Program-made: the position numbers and the translations under genes | Origin: Actinomadura sp. DC4 | GTDB lineage: Bacteria; Actinomycetota; Actinomycetes; Streptosporangiales; Streptosporangiaceae | Assembly: GCF_030406325.1 (NCBI RefSeq) | Contig: NZ_JAUEQY010000005.1 | Location: forward strand, 248,001 to 312,000 | Direction of reading: 5' to 3' | Length of the DNA: 64,000 bases | Part shown: in pieces, positions 36,263 through 44,656 of the stretch | How the letters are laid out: each line of letters begins with the position of its first letter | Numbering within the stretch: position 1 is the stretch's first letter | The notes under the pieces: generated by a model | Told to the model about the DNA's origin: nothing | What the model saw: only the letters and a program-made list of their open reading frames with translations | Database searches by the model: none

Positions 36263-36937
36263 ATGTCGTATACCAACGGTTTTGGCAATGGTCGGCTTAT
36301 GTATCGCCTTGTGGTGGCGGTCGATGTCGAGAAGTACAGCACGCGGGACGCACGCGAGCAGTTGAGGGCGCAGAAGGAGCTCCAGCGCATCCTCAACGTC
36401 GCCGCCCAGAACACCGGTCTTGACCAGCGCGAATGGTACGAACAGGTCAGCGGCGACGGTGAGCTGGTGGTCCTGCCCGAGGACGTGGACGTCTCCGTGG
36501 TGGTCGGCGACTTCACGTGCCAGCTCGAGACCATGCTCGCGGAGTTCAACCGGCGGGCGGTCACCGACACGCCCCTGCGGCTGCGGGTCGCGATGCACCA
36601 CGGCACGCTGACACCGGGCCCCTTCGGCCCCGCCGGCGACGCGCCGATCGTGGTCAGCCGGCTGCTGGACGCCAAACCCCTGCGCAAGCTCCTCACCGAC
36701 CAGCAGGAGCGCGACCTCGCGCTCATCGTCTCCCAGACCCTCTACCAAGACGTCGTCCGCACCGGCTTCTGCTCGCTCGACCCCGAAGAGTTCCAGCCCG
36801 TACGCGTGAACGCCAAAGGCATCCAGTACCACGGCTTCGTGCGCAACCAGGAAGAGCGGCGGATGGCCCCGGCGACCCTGCGCCGGGCCAGTGGGGGCGG
36901 CGCGGACCTCGTAGCGCTCCCCGGTGGCCTCGCCTGA
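36263..36937 (+). CDS. class III nucleotidyl-cyclase-like protein, degenerate (paralogue 2)
   Basis: 224 residues. The opening strand and helix (YRLVVAVDVEKYSTRDAREQ), the middle YEQVSGDGELVVLPEDVD and the later LRVAMHHGTL with SRLLDAKPLRKLL follow the class III cyclase fold. An Asp is present in the first metal position (VAVDVEKYS) and GDGE at the beta-hairpin. Other catalytic residues are not obvious, so a ligand-binding or regulatory role is as likely as cyclase activity. TTGGAGG precedes the ATG. It is shorter and more divergent than the relatives at 20441 and 39523. Confidence 0.8.
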   Translation: MSYTNGFGNGRLMYRLVVAVDVEKYSTRDAREQLRAQKELQRILNVAAQNTGLDQREWYEQVSGDGELVVLPEDVDVSVVVGDFTCQLETMLAEFNRRAVTDTPLRLRVAMHHGTLTPGPFGPAGDAPIVVSRLLDAKPLRKLLTDQQERDLALIVSQTLYQDVVRTGFCSLDPEEFQPVRVNAKGIQYHGFVRNQEERRMAPATLRRASGGGADLVALPGGLA

Positions 36938-37029
36938 TCCGTCCCCCCGCCACAGGCCTAGCCCCTCACGATTCCTCCACGACTGGGCCGGTCACCGCCC
37001 GCGCCATCCGGCGCGGGCGGTAGCCGCCC

Positions 37030-37425
37030 TCATCGGTAGGCGAAAAGCGCCTCGCCGAACCCGTCCGCGGCCGTGTACGAGCGGTACCGGCGTCCGACCT
37101 CCGAGATGCCGGAGCCGGCCCGCAGCCCGAGTTCGTCCGGGTCGGGCAGCGGACCGCCGCCGAGATGTACGGCACCGTCGAGAGCGGTGCGCACACCTGG
37201 AGATCCTGACCGGAAGAGACCGATGCGCCAGCCGGCCGACTCGTCCCAGACGAGGGCACGGGAGTCGGCGAGTACGACCGTGGCGTCGCGCGGATCGCTG
37301 GGGTCGAGCCAGCTCCGGTCGACGGCCAGTCCCTGCAGGACGAGAGCGCGCACGCTCCACATCACGTAGTTCCTGGTGACGTTGACGCGGGGAACCCGAT
37401 GAGGCGATGGTTCGCGATGATCCAT
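37030..37425 (-). CDS. DUF6292-like protein
   Basis: 131 residues. A helical N-terminal half (YVMWSVRALVLQGLAVDRSW) is followed by short strands ATVVLADSRALVWDESAGWR and VHLGGGPLPDPDELGLR, a pattern of the DUF6292 family, which is common in actinomycetes. It is soluble, with no signal peptide and no known function. The start at 37425 is the longest; the GTG fourteen codons later is also possible. The gene stands alone on the minus strand beside the GNAT/GntR pair. Confidence 0.7.
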   Translation of the reverse strand: MDHREPSPHRVPRVNVTRNYVMWSVRALVLQGLAVDRSWLDPSDPRDATVVLADSRALVWDESAGWRIGLFRSGSPGVRTALDGAVHLGGGPLPDPDELGLRAGSGISEVGRRYRSYTAADGFGEALFAYR

Positions 37426-37507
37426 AACGGCAAGGCACCTTTCTGGGGGCTTGCCACGAATTATGCTTCAAAAAGAGATGATCACCGCGACCTGATTCGG
37501 GCGCTGG

Positions 37508-38065
37508 CTATGTCTCCTCGAGGAAAGATGTGTCGGTCTTCGGCGCTGTGTCCGCACTCTTTTGAAAGAGTGCTCCGGACGGGTACTTCGGGTCGGCGCA
37601 GGTTCCGCACCGGATGAAGCCCTGTCTCCTGTAATAAGCGTGCAGGCCCTCATTGGTGGTCCAGACGTCGACGCGCACCCACTCCACCGGACGCGTCCGC
37701 AGCTCGCGCTGGACGGCCCAATCGATCATGACTCCACCGAGATCATGACCGGCGTACGCCCGGCCGACGACGAGTCGGTGCACGTAGACGGCGTCGCCCC
37801 TGCCACTCTTTCCCCATACGTGCGGGATCGGCTCCTGACAGATCGTCATCGTGGCCGCCGGCGCCCGCCCGTCCCAGACCAGCCAGGTCTCACCGCGTTC
37901 GAGGCCGGCGAGGACGCGTGCGTCGCGGTCGTTCCTCGTCGGCCACGGGTCGGCCCATTGGTCGGTTTTCTTGGCTCGCAACCAGTCTGAGGCCTCTTCG
38001 ATCAGATCGATCACAAGGGAGTGTTCGCCCGGCGTCGCGCGACGAATGGTGAAATTGGTGTTCAT
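37508..38065 (-). CDS. GNAT-family N-acetyltransferase
   Basis: 185 residues. The GNAT acetyl-CoA loop region is recognisable as VYVHRLVVGRAYAGHDLGGV (R/Q-x-x-G-x-A-like), followed by MIDWAVQREL and the late strand VRVDVWTTNEGLHAYYRRQG. It should transfer an acetyl or acyl group to an amine; the acceptor is unknown. It lies 30 bases downstream of the GntR gene on the same strand and probably shares its transcript, which suggests control by that regulator. Confidence 0.9.
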   Translation of the reverse strand: MNTNFTIRRATPGEHSLVIDLIEEASDWLRAKKTDQWADPWPTRNDRDARVLAGLERGETWLVWDGRAPAATMTICQEPIPHVWGKSGRGDAVYVHRLVVGRAYAGHDLGGVMIDWAVQRELRTRPVEWVRVDVWTTNEGLHAYYRRQGFIRCGTCADPKYPSGALFQKSADTAPKTDTSFLEET

Positions 38066-38095
38066 GGGATCCGAGTGCTTTATGGGAAAGGTGTT

Positions 38096-38866
38096 CTAGG
38101 GCACTTCACCGATCTTGTAGTTCAGCATGTTGCGGTCCGCCGGGTAGACGGTGACCGTGAAGCGGAGCGGCTCACCGCTTGTGGCGTAGGCCGTACGAGA
38201 CAGCTCGATCAGTGTGACGGCCGCCGTCTCCGGTAGGTCGAAGAAGAGTGACTCATCCCGGTCAGGCGGTCGTACGGTGATCTGGTCCTGATAGCCCGCC
38301 TGGACCAGCCCGAGCTCCTGCTCCAGGTATTTGACCACGCCTTCTTCGACGTCGACGGCGTCCACGAGGCGGTCGGCGCCCCTCGTGACGAAATCCATGG
38401 GATAGAACGACGTTTGCAGCGACCAGGGCTCGTCGTCGATGAACCGTTGCTGGTGACGGCTGACGACGCGAGCGCCCTCCTCGACGTGGAGCCACTCGGC
38501 CATCGACGCGGACGCCTTGCGGATCTCCACACGAGGGTCGGAGACGCTCGGACGACGGCCCTGGATCTTGGCGGCGGCGACGTAGGCGCTGCCCTCGTCT
38601 CCGCCCGGGCCAACACCGCGTGGCGGCGACAGTTCGACCTTGTAGGGCGTGATATCCCTGGTCACGAAGGTGCCACGTCCGGCATGGGTGACGACGAGCT
38701 GCCGTTGGATCAGCCACTTGAGTGCGTCGCGGACCGTGTTGCGCGAGGCGTGGTACTCGTCCTGCAACTCGAGTTCGGTCGGCAACTGAGTTCCAGGGGT
38801 GAGCTCTCCAGCCTCGATCTTCTTGATGAGGTCGTCCGCGATCGTGCGCCACTTGAACGTCGCCAT
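38096..38866 (-). CDS. GntR/HutC-family regulator with UTRA domain (paralogue A)
   Basis: 256 residues. The N-terminal winged helix (AGELTPGTQLPTELELQDEY, then SRNTVRDALKWL) is followed by a UTRA effector domain containing SRHQQRFIDDEPWSLQTSFY. GAGAGGTGATC before the ATG at 38866 decides the start over the GTG two codons upstream. The protein is strikingly similar throughout to the GntR protein at 43031, so the two are paralogues. It is the first gene of a two-gene unit with the GNAT enzyme. Confidence 0.95.
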   Translation of the reverse strand: MATFKWRTIADDLIKKIEAGELTPGTQLPTELELQDEYHASRNTVRDALKWLIQRQLVVTHAGRGTFVTRDITPYKVELSPPRGVGPGGDEGSAYVAAAKIQGRRPSVSDPRVEIRKASASMAEWLHVEEGARVVSRHQQRFIDDEPWSLQTSFYPMDFVTRGADRLVDAVDVEEGVVKYLEQELGLVQAGYQDQITVRPPDRDESLFFDLPETAAVTLIELSRTAYATSGEPLRFTVTVYPADRNMLNYKIGEVP

Positions 38867-39166
38867 GATCACCTCTCAGGCCGACGCTGAGGCGAATGTA
38901 TCCCCCTCAGCCGGTTGGGGTCACTCACTAGAACGGTACAGACACGCTAACTCATCCAAATGAGGTTAAAGATACTGGTTCATGGGGTATCAGATAACTG
39001 GTTGGGATGAGTCAGATCATACCAGAAACGATCATCGTGTCAGGCGACCGGTGCGTGTTCGGCCGGGCGTCACCGGCCTTCAGATCCTTCGGGGGCTTGA
39101 AGGCCACGTCAGGGGGCGGAGAAGAACCCGCACACAAGGTGCGGTGACGAGCGAGAGGGGAAGCTC
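38867..39166. other. divergent promoter region with repeated motifs
   Basis: These 300 bases lie between the GntR gene and the small membrane protein. ACTGGTT occurs twice, at 38974-38980 and 38997-39003. GATAC/GTATC form an inverted pair around 38971-38992, and ATACCAG follows at 39019-39025. These are candidate operators for the GntR protein. There is no gene. Confidence 0.4.
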
Positions 39167-39397
39167 GTGCACTGGTTCAACCCGGTAAGTCTCATCCTGT
39201 TGGTCGTCGCGGTCGTGGTCTTCGGCGCGGTCGTGGAAACGCTCTGGGAGTTCATCAGGTTCAGCGGCCGGGACCCGCTGACCGCGACGGCGCCGGACCA
39301 GCGTTCGGCTCGGGCGCGGCGGTGGGCGGGCGTCTACGTCCGGCGGCCGCAGCCCGAACGGCAGCCGTCCGCGCTGGACCACGAGCACGCCGCCTGA
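39167..39397 (+). CDS. small single-pass membrane protein
   Basis: 76 residues. A hydrophobic helix (LILLVVAVVVFGAVVETLWE, residues about 8-27) is followed by a basic, Arg-rich cytosolic tail. GAGAGGGGAAGCTC precedes the GTG. It lies 125 bases upstream of the third cyclase-like gene in the same direction and may be its membrane partner. The first cyclase-like gene at 20441 also has a short hydrophobic stretch in its N-terminal extension. Confidence 0.65.
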   Translation: MHWFNPVSLILLVVAVVVFGAVVETLWEFIRFSGRDPLTATAPDQRSARARRWAGVYVRRPQPERQPSALDHEHAA

Positions 39398-39522
39398 CCG
39401 GCACGCCGTACGTTCCTCGAAGGGGCCCTCACGATCGGCGGCGTCGCCGGTCGTGAGGGCGAGCGAGCCCAATCGAGCGGTCCCCGGGGGCGACCGCGAC
39501 CCGAGCGGAGGATCCGATCACA

Positions 39523-40305
39523 ATGGACGCTCCCTACAGCACATACGGGGAGGTCGGCGGGGCCCGGTCCGCCTCTTACTCACACGCCGCCGCGCTCGCC
39601 GACGTGGGCAAGGCGTTCGGCCGCCGGCTGTCCACGCGGCTCCATCGCCGCGTCGCCGCGCCGACCGTCGATGACCGGCTGCGGCAGTGCGCGGTGCTGG
39701 CCTTCGACGTCGTCGGGTTCGGGGACCGGCGGCGGGACGACGACGTGCAGCTCTACGTACGCGACGCGCTCTACCGGATCATCGAGCGGGCCTTCGGCTC
39801 CGTCGGTGCCCCCTGGCGGGCGTGTCACCGCGAAGACCGGGGTGACGGTGTCCTCGTCGTCGTCCCCGCCCACATCTCCACCGAACTGCTCATCTCACCC
39901 CTGGCCGAGCGCGTACGCGCCGGGCTGCGGCGGCACAACAAGCTGTCCAGCGAGGCGGCGCAGATCCGGTTGCGCATGGCGCTGCACGCCGGCCACGTCC
40001 ACTTCGACGCGTACGGGGTGGCCGGGCAGACGCTCGTCCACGCCTTCCGGCTGCTGGAGGCGCCGGCCTTCAAGTCCGCGTTCGCCGCGACGCCCTGCGA
40101 GCTCGGGTTCGTGGTGTCCGACCGGCTGTACGAGGACGTGATCCGGCACGGCCCCGGGTTGATCGACCCGGACCTGTACGACGCGATCAGCGTGTCGCTC
40201 AAGGAGACCGAGGCACGCGCCTGGGTGCACTTCCCGCCCGGCACCGTACGCCCGGCGCTGAACGCCTGGCCGCACGCCGTCGGGCCCGCCGCGGCGGGGG
40301 CGTGA
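39523..40305 (+). CDS. class III nucleotidyl-cyclase-like protein, degenerate (paralogue 3)
   Basis: 260 residues. After an N-terminal extension of about 55 residues the core reads CAVLAFDVVGFGDRRRDDDV, CHREDRGDGVLVVVPAH, IRLRMALHAGHVHFDAYGVA and FVVSDRLYEDVIRHGPGLID. The order and spacing match the gene at 20441 almost segment for segment, so these two are close paralogues and 36263 is more distant. The first metal-binding Asp (AFDVVGFG) is kept. The stop codon abuts that of the convergent sigma-factor gene (TGATCA). Confidence 0.82.
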   Translation: MDAPYSTYGEVGGARSASYSHAAALADVGKAFGRRLSTRLHRRVAAPTVDDRLRQCAVLAFDVVGFGDRRRDDDVQLYVRDALYRIIERAFGSVGAPWRACHREDRGDGVLVVVPAHISTELLISPLAERVRAGLRRHNKLSSEAAQIRLRMALHAGHVHFDAYGVAGQTLVHAFRLLEAPAFKSAFAATPCELGFVVSDRLYEDVIRHGPGLIDPDLYDAISVSLKETEARAWVHFPPGTVRPALNAWPHAVGPAAAGA

Positions 40306-41508
40306 TCACAGCACCGAGATGTCCCAGGCGACGCCCACCGGGACCACCGGGCCCGTACCCCCGCTCACCGTGATGGTGGCGGTGCCGGGCAGGGTGAGCA
40401 GCCCGCGGTTGAGCGTGACCTGGACCGTCACGTGGCCGTGCGCGCGGATGGTGCCCCCGGCGTTCATCAGGGTGACCTGCGGAGACGAGGTGGCGGCGGT
40501 CCAGGTGACCGGGCCGCCCTCGGCGGTGAGGATGATGGCCGCCATCGTCGTGTGGTCGCGGAAGCGGATCGAGGTGGGGCTGACCGCCAGCGCGCCCGTA
40601 CGCGGCCCCGGCCGCCGCGAGTGCGTCGGCGTCGGAGTGGGGGAGTTGACCGACTGCGGCGCGGTCGTCGGCCGCTGCTGGTCACGGCCGCCGCCCGGCT
40701 CGGGGTCCTGCGCGCCCTGCCGGCGAGTGTGCGCCGAGGGCGGCGTGGAGGTGTGCGGCCGGCCGCCGGGCCACTCGATGCTCGGCACCGGAAGGTTCGG
40801 GTCCATCAGCATGAGGGCCACGAGCGCGGTCGCCAGAGCGGTGAGCAGGCCGGCGCTCGTGAACGCCCAGCGCCGGGCCAGGTGCGAGGGGGCGTCCGGC
40901 TGGCGGGGCATGCCCTCGGGGGTCAGCGCGCCCCCGCGGGCGGCGATCTCGGCGCGGTACCCGGCCAGCTCCGGATCGGTCCCGGTGTGCTGCACGCGGT
41001 GGCGGAGCGCGGCCGGGATCACTGGGGCGGCCGCCTTGTCCAGGAACTCCTCGGCCTCCGGGACCTGGTCCTGCGCCCGCTTCAGGCGCGCCTCCGACCT
41101 GCGGAGGGAGACGCCGAGCGTCGTGGCGAGGTCCTCGCCGGTCAGGTCGTGCCGCAGGGCGAGGAACAGTGCCTCGCGCTGCAGGAAGTCGAGGCCGGCG
41201 AGCGGGTCGCCCTCGGCCGCCTCGTGCTGGAGTTTGCGCTGCATGCACCGCCGGCGCGCGGCGGCGTACAGCCAGGCGCGCAGTTTCGCGCGGTCACGCA
41301 TTCGCGGCGACCGGCGCGAGGCGTCGACGAACGTGTCGTGGATGACGTCCGCGGCGGCGCGGGAATCGTCCAGGAGCGCCATGCAGTAGTCGTACAGGCG
41401 CTCGGCGTAGACGTCGTAAAGAGTGGCGAGTACGTCGTCGTCACCGTCGTGCAGTCCCTTGACGAGACGTCGATCGGCGTCGGGGGCGTAGCGTGACCAC
41501 CTTGCCAT
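40306..41508 (-). CDS. ECF-like sigma factor fused to a transmembrane helix and exported beta domain
   Basis: 400 residues. Residues about 20-85 form sigma region 2 (DVLATLYDVYAERLYDYCMA, DVIHDTFVDASRR, KLRAWLYAAARRRC), and about 110-160 region 4 (LRHDLTGEDLATTLGVSLRR). One hydrophobic segment near 213-233 (FTSAGLLTALATALVALMLM) is followed by a Pro/Thr/Ser-rich stalk and a C-terminal beta-sandwich-like domain of about 95 residues (ALAVSPTSIRFRDHTT to the end) resembling a BACON/Ig-like module. The sigma part would be cytosolic and the C-terminal part outside. No separate anti-sigma gene is adjacent. Confidence 0.85.
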   Translation of the reverse strand: MARWSRYAPDADRRLVKGLHDGDDDVLATLYDVYAERLYDYCMALLDDSRAAADVIHDTFVDASRRSPRMRDRAKLRAWLYAAARRRCMQRKLQHEAAEGDPLAGLDFLQREALFLALRHDLTGEDLATTLGVSLRRSEARLKRAQDQVPEAEEFLDKAAAPVIPAALRHRVQHTGTDPELAGYRAEIAARGGALTPEGMPRQPDAPSHLARRWAFTSAGLLTALATALVALMLMDPNLPVPSIEWPGGRPHTSTPPSAHTRRQGAQDPEPGGGRDQQRPTTAPQSVNSPTPTPTHSRRPGPRTGALAVSPTSIRFRDHTTMAAIILTAEGGPVTWTAATSSPQVTLMNAGGTIRAHGHVTVQVTLNRGLLTLPGTATITVSGGTGPVVPVGVAWDISVL

Positions 41509-41653
41509 GTACGTGCTCCACGAATTGACCAGCGCGTCCTGCTTACCCCCTGACCCTAGGGGTTCGGGGCACCTCACCGTAAATGAAGCGAATGGCGCGA
41601 CATGTCCGGCTGCGGGTTTTGGTACGTCCGGTGACGGTGCAGGTAAGGACGAC

Positions 41654-41683
41654 GATGCCCCGTGCGGGTGCGCACGGGGCATC
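41654..41683. terminator. 13-bp perfect hairpin downstream of the GDPD gene
   Basis: GATGCCCCGTGCG (41654-41666), loop GGTG, CGCACGGGGCATC (41671-41683). It lies 54 bases past the stop of the minus-strand phosphodiesterase and upstream of the sigma-factor gene, so it probably ends the former's transcript. There is no T-run on that strand. Confidence 0.65.
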
Positions 41684-41736
41684 ATTTGACGGCGGACGTT
41701 ATAGAACCTTCGCCGTACGGTGATCGGCTCTGGACG

Positions 41737-42852
41737 TCACTCGAACACGCGCGTACGAGTCGAGACCGCCAAGGCCGAGTCGTCGGAGAAGATGCCGTCG
41801 ACGCCCAGCTTGTAGAACGCCTCGAGGAGCCGTGATGCGTCGCCCTCGGCGCGGGGGAAGTTCGGCGAGCTCGGGTTGCCCTCCTGGTACTCCACCGGCA
41901 GGAAGTAGTTCTCCGGCCGTACGGTCCAGGGGTGCACGGCGAGCCCGGCGCGGTGGGAGTCACGGACCAGCGTCGTGGGCTGTTGCGCGTGGTTGGTGGC
42001 GTCCACCGGAATGATCCGGGTAAGGGCCGGGCCGATGCCGTACGCGTACTTCGCGACCCACTTCAGCCCGGCGGGCGTGAGGAGATCGCTGTACGTGCGC
42101 GGGTCGTGGCCTGCCACGAAGTCGTACGGGGCGCCCTGCGCGTCGATGAGCTGGATCAGCTTGATGCTCGTCCTCTTACTGAGCGCCTGGAGGTTCGAGG
42201 TCTCGAAGGACTGGATGAAGACCTTGTCGTTCCGGCCCTTGAACCCGTACTGGCCGAGATCCTTGAGCAGTTCGTCCTCCAGGGGCAGCCCGATGCTCCG
42301 GAAGTAGGTCGGGTGCTTGGTCTCGGGGTAAACGCCCACGTGGTGGTCGCGTGCGATCTCCAGCACCTCGTCGAGGCTGGCGATCGGGTCGACCCCGTCG
42401 AACGCCGAGCTGCCCGCCCGCAGGTCCGGCAGCCGCTCCTTGAGCCGCAGCGTACGGAGCTGGGCGAAGGTGAAGTCCTCGGTGAACCAGTCGGTGCGCT
42501 GCACGCCGTCGATGGTCTTGGTCGTCTTGAGACTCGCGAACTCCGGGTGGTTCGCCACGTCCGTCGTGTCGTTCAGCCAGTTGTCGTGCCGCGCGACCAG
42601 GACGTGGTCCTTGGTGGTCACGACGTCCGGCTCTATGTAGTCGGCGCCCATCTCGATGGCGAGCTCGTAGGCGTGCCTGGACTCCTCGGGACGGTACTCG
42701 CTGGCGCCCCGGTGAGCGATCACGATCGGCAACCGCGTGCTCGGGCGCTCCGGCGCCGAGGCGGCGCCGCTCACCGTGGTGGAAGCGACGAGGGCGGAAC
42801 CGACCGCCGCGAGCGCGACCCCGCCGGCAAGCAAGCGTCGGGACAGTGACAT
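41737..42852 (-). CDS. secreted glycerophosphodiester phosphodiesterase
   Basis: 371 residues. The signal peptide is MSLSRRLLAGGVALAAVGSA followed by an ASTTVSGAASA cleavage region. The GDPD TIM barrel opens with LPIVIAHRGASEYRPEESRH (the His and Arg of HRG plus E) and continues with YIEPDVVTTKDHVLVARHD (metal and catalytic E-x-D and His). The closing DGIFSDDSALAV is typical. It hydrolyses glycerophosphodiesters to glycerol-3-phosphate outside the cell, useful for phosphate scavenging. AGGAGGTAGCTC precedes the ATG. It belongs to the GlpQ-like secreted group. Confidence 0.95.
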   Translation of the reverse strand: MSLSRRLLAGGVALAAVGSALVASTTVSGAASAPERPSTRLPIVIAHRGASEYRPEESRHAYELAIEMGADYIEPDVVTTKDHVLVARHDNWLNDTTDVANHPEFASLKTTKTIDGVQRTDWFTEDFTFAQLRTLRLKERLPDLRAGSSAFDGVDPIASLDEVLEIARDHHVGVYPETKHPTYFRSIGLPLEDELLKDLGQYGFKGRNDKVFIQSFETSNLQALSKRTSIKLIQLIDAQGAPYDFVAGHDPRTYSDLLTPAGLKWVAKYAYGIGPALTRIIPVDATNHAQQPTTLVRDSHRAGLAVHPWTVRPENYFLPVEYQEGNPSSPNFPRAEGDASRLLEAFYKLGVDGIFSDDSALAVSTRTRVFE

Positions 42853-43030
42853 GAGCTACCTCCTGGTTCGGGACGTGCGGAGGCTATGTCGCTTGAGTGA
42901 CGAATAGGAGACCTGATCCTTAAGGGAGGTAGGTCCGGAACCGGCCATGTGGTTGGCGCCTGTGACGTCTTGCATCCTGCCCTCCGGCCGCCCGGCCTAT
43001 CCATTTCGTCTGCGCCGTGTTGGGGGAACC

Positions 43031-43810
43031 GTGGCGGAAAGGCCGCTTTACCAGAGGATCGCCGAAGAACTGCGACTAAAGATCGAGACCGGTGAGCTGT
43101 CTCCTGGGTCGCTCGTCCCGCCCGAGTCGCAGCTGACGGTGGACTACAAGGCTTCGCGGAACACGATCAGAGAAGCCGTCCGATGGCTGAAGGATCTTGG
43201 CCTTGTGGACACACAGCCGGGCCGCGGGACCACAGTGATCTCCAAGCCCGTGCCGTTCGAGATCACGCTCACGCCCGACTCGGAGACGGGCTTCGGCGGA
43301 GGCGAGGGCGCGGCGTACATCGCGGAGGTCCAGGCGCAGAACCGCGTCGCCAGGGCCGGCTCGCCGAAGGTGGAGATCCACAAGGCGAAGGGCCGGATCG
43401 CCGAGGAGCTGGGGCTCGCGGTCGACGCCGAGGTCATCAGCCGGCACCAGCAGCGGTACATCGACGACACGCCCTGGTCCTTGCAGACGTCGTACTATCC
43501 GGTCGACTTCGTTGCCAGGGGTGCCACGCGGTTGCTTTCCGCCGACGACATCGAGGAAGGCACCGTCAGGTACATCGAGGGGGCGCTGGGGATCAAGCAG
43601 GCGTCCTACACCGACCGGATCACCGTACGGGCCCCTGACGTCAACGAGGTCGCCTTCTTCGATCTCCCGGCGAACGGCAGCGTCCCGGTCTTCCAGACGT
43701 ACCGGACCGCGAGGGACACTGAGGCTCGGCCGTTCCGACTCACCGTCAGCGTCTTCGCGGCAGACCGAAACGAGTTCCTGCTGAACGTCGACCTCACGGA
43801 CATGCCGTGA
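43031..43810 (+). CDS. GntR/HutC-family regulator with UTRA domain (paralogue B)
   Basis: 259 residues. The winged helix (TGELSPGSLVPPESQLTVDY, then SRNTIREAVRWL) and UTRA domain (SRHQQRYIDDTPWSLQTSYY; AAFFDLP-type end) parallel the gene at 38096 in order and sequence. The GTG at 43031 has TGGGGGAAC before it. It ends 63 bases before tRNA-Arg. GntR regulators next to tRNA genes are frequent in actinomycete integrative elements, but no integrase or replication gene is present here. Confidence 0.94.
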   Translation: MAERPLYQRIAEELRLKIETGELSPGSLVPPESQLTVDYKASRNTIREAVRWLKDLGLVDTQPGRGTTVISKPVPFEITLTPDSETGFGGGEGAAYIAEVQAQNRVARAGSPKVEIHKAKGRIAEELGLAVDAEVISRHQQRYIDDTPWSLQTSYYPVDFVARGATRLLSADDIEEGTVRYIEGALGIKQASYTDRITVRAPDVNEVAFFDLPANGSVPVFQTYRTARDTEARPFRLTVSVFAADRNEFLLNVDLTDMP

Positions 43811-43873
43811 TCGCGACGGTCTGACGACCGATTCGCGCAGTGCTGTGGAGTCCCGGTACACTCGTCCGAGCCA

Positions 43874-43946
43874 GCAGCCGTAGCTCAACGGATAGAGCAT
43901 CTGACTACGGATCAGAAGGTTGGGGGTTCGAATCCCTCCGGCTGCG
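43874..43946 (+). tRNA. tRNA-Arg (anticodon ACG)
   Basis: 73 bases. The acceptor stem GCAGCCG pairs with CGGCTGC. The D arm contains AGCTCAACGGATAGAGC, the anticodon loop is CTACGGA within an ATCTGA/TCAGAAG stem, and the T loop is GGTTCGAATCC. The discriminator base is G and the CCA end is not encoded. The anticodon ACG reads CGN arginine codons. Confidence 0.96.
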
Positions 43947-43954
43947 CAGGTCAA

Positions 43955-43987
43955 GGGCCTACCTCGATAACGAGGTAGGCCCTTTTT
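43955..43987 (+). terminator. rho-independent terminator of tRNA-Arg
   Basis: GGGCCTACCTCG (43955-43966), loop ATAA, CGAGGTAGGCCC (43971-43982), followed by TTTTT. The 12-bp perfect stem begins nine bases after the tRNA. Confidence 0.95.
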
Positions 43988-44079
43988 GACGGCAATGGGA
44001 CCCGCTGACGGGGACTGCAGTGTCATCGGGAGCTTCCCAAGGCTTGATCCACTCGAGCCGCGACCACGCCAAGTACTTG

Positions 44080-44517
44080 TCATAACCGGACCGCGAACGG
44101 AACTGCGGCGTGGAGTTCGGCGCGGATCCGCTCGTCGGCGGTCACGCGGGCGGGTCTTGCTCCCGGTGTACCGATAGCGCGTTCCTCGCCAGCGGTGAGC
44201 GTGACCTTCCAGCCGTCGTAACGAAACGTCGGTGGCCCGGGCCAGACGGTGCATCTGCTCTTCACACCGGAGGATCGTCTCGGGGGACAACAGGAGGGCA
44301 TCATAAGCCGCAAGGTGCCGGTGACCGTCACCGGTGAGCTCCTCATCGGCAACGATGTCGCGTACTCCCACATCCATGAGCGCTGCCTCGGCGGCGACCG
44401 GCCGACCCTGGGGCATCCAGTGCCGCGTCTGACGGCAGGCCGTGGCCTGATCATGCGACACAGCGCGCCTTCGAGGACCTCGCCGACCTCGTCTGACCGC
44501 ATAAGGGCCTCTTCCAT
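44080..44517 (-). pseudogene. decayed coding remnant downstream of tRNA-Arg
   Basis: Two protein-like pieces lie in different frames of the minus strand. One, about 44400-44230, reads DVGVRDIVADEELTGDGHRH and AAYDALLLSPETILRCEEQM. The other, about 44225-44080, reads YDGWKVTLTAGEERAIGTPG and ends VTADERIRAELHAAVPFAVRL. Joined by a frameshift they form one soluble, Glu/Arg/Ala-rich protein of about 110 residues with a natural stop. I cannot name the family. The rest of 43988-44656 shows no gene, so this interval looks like a site of insertion or loss next to the tRNA. Confidence 0.45.
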
Positions 44518-44656
44518 GCGGAGCGACCCCCTGGACGGGGCGCCACTGCGAACCTCCCACGCAGCGACAGGGAACGGGTGGCTTGGAGCCCTGGCTGCGG
44601 AGAGGGTAAACAGGGTGACCAGGCGCTGATGCTACGGGGGATGTGGAGCCGGCCCG

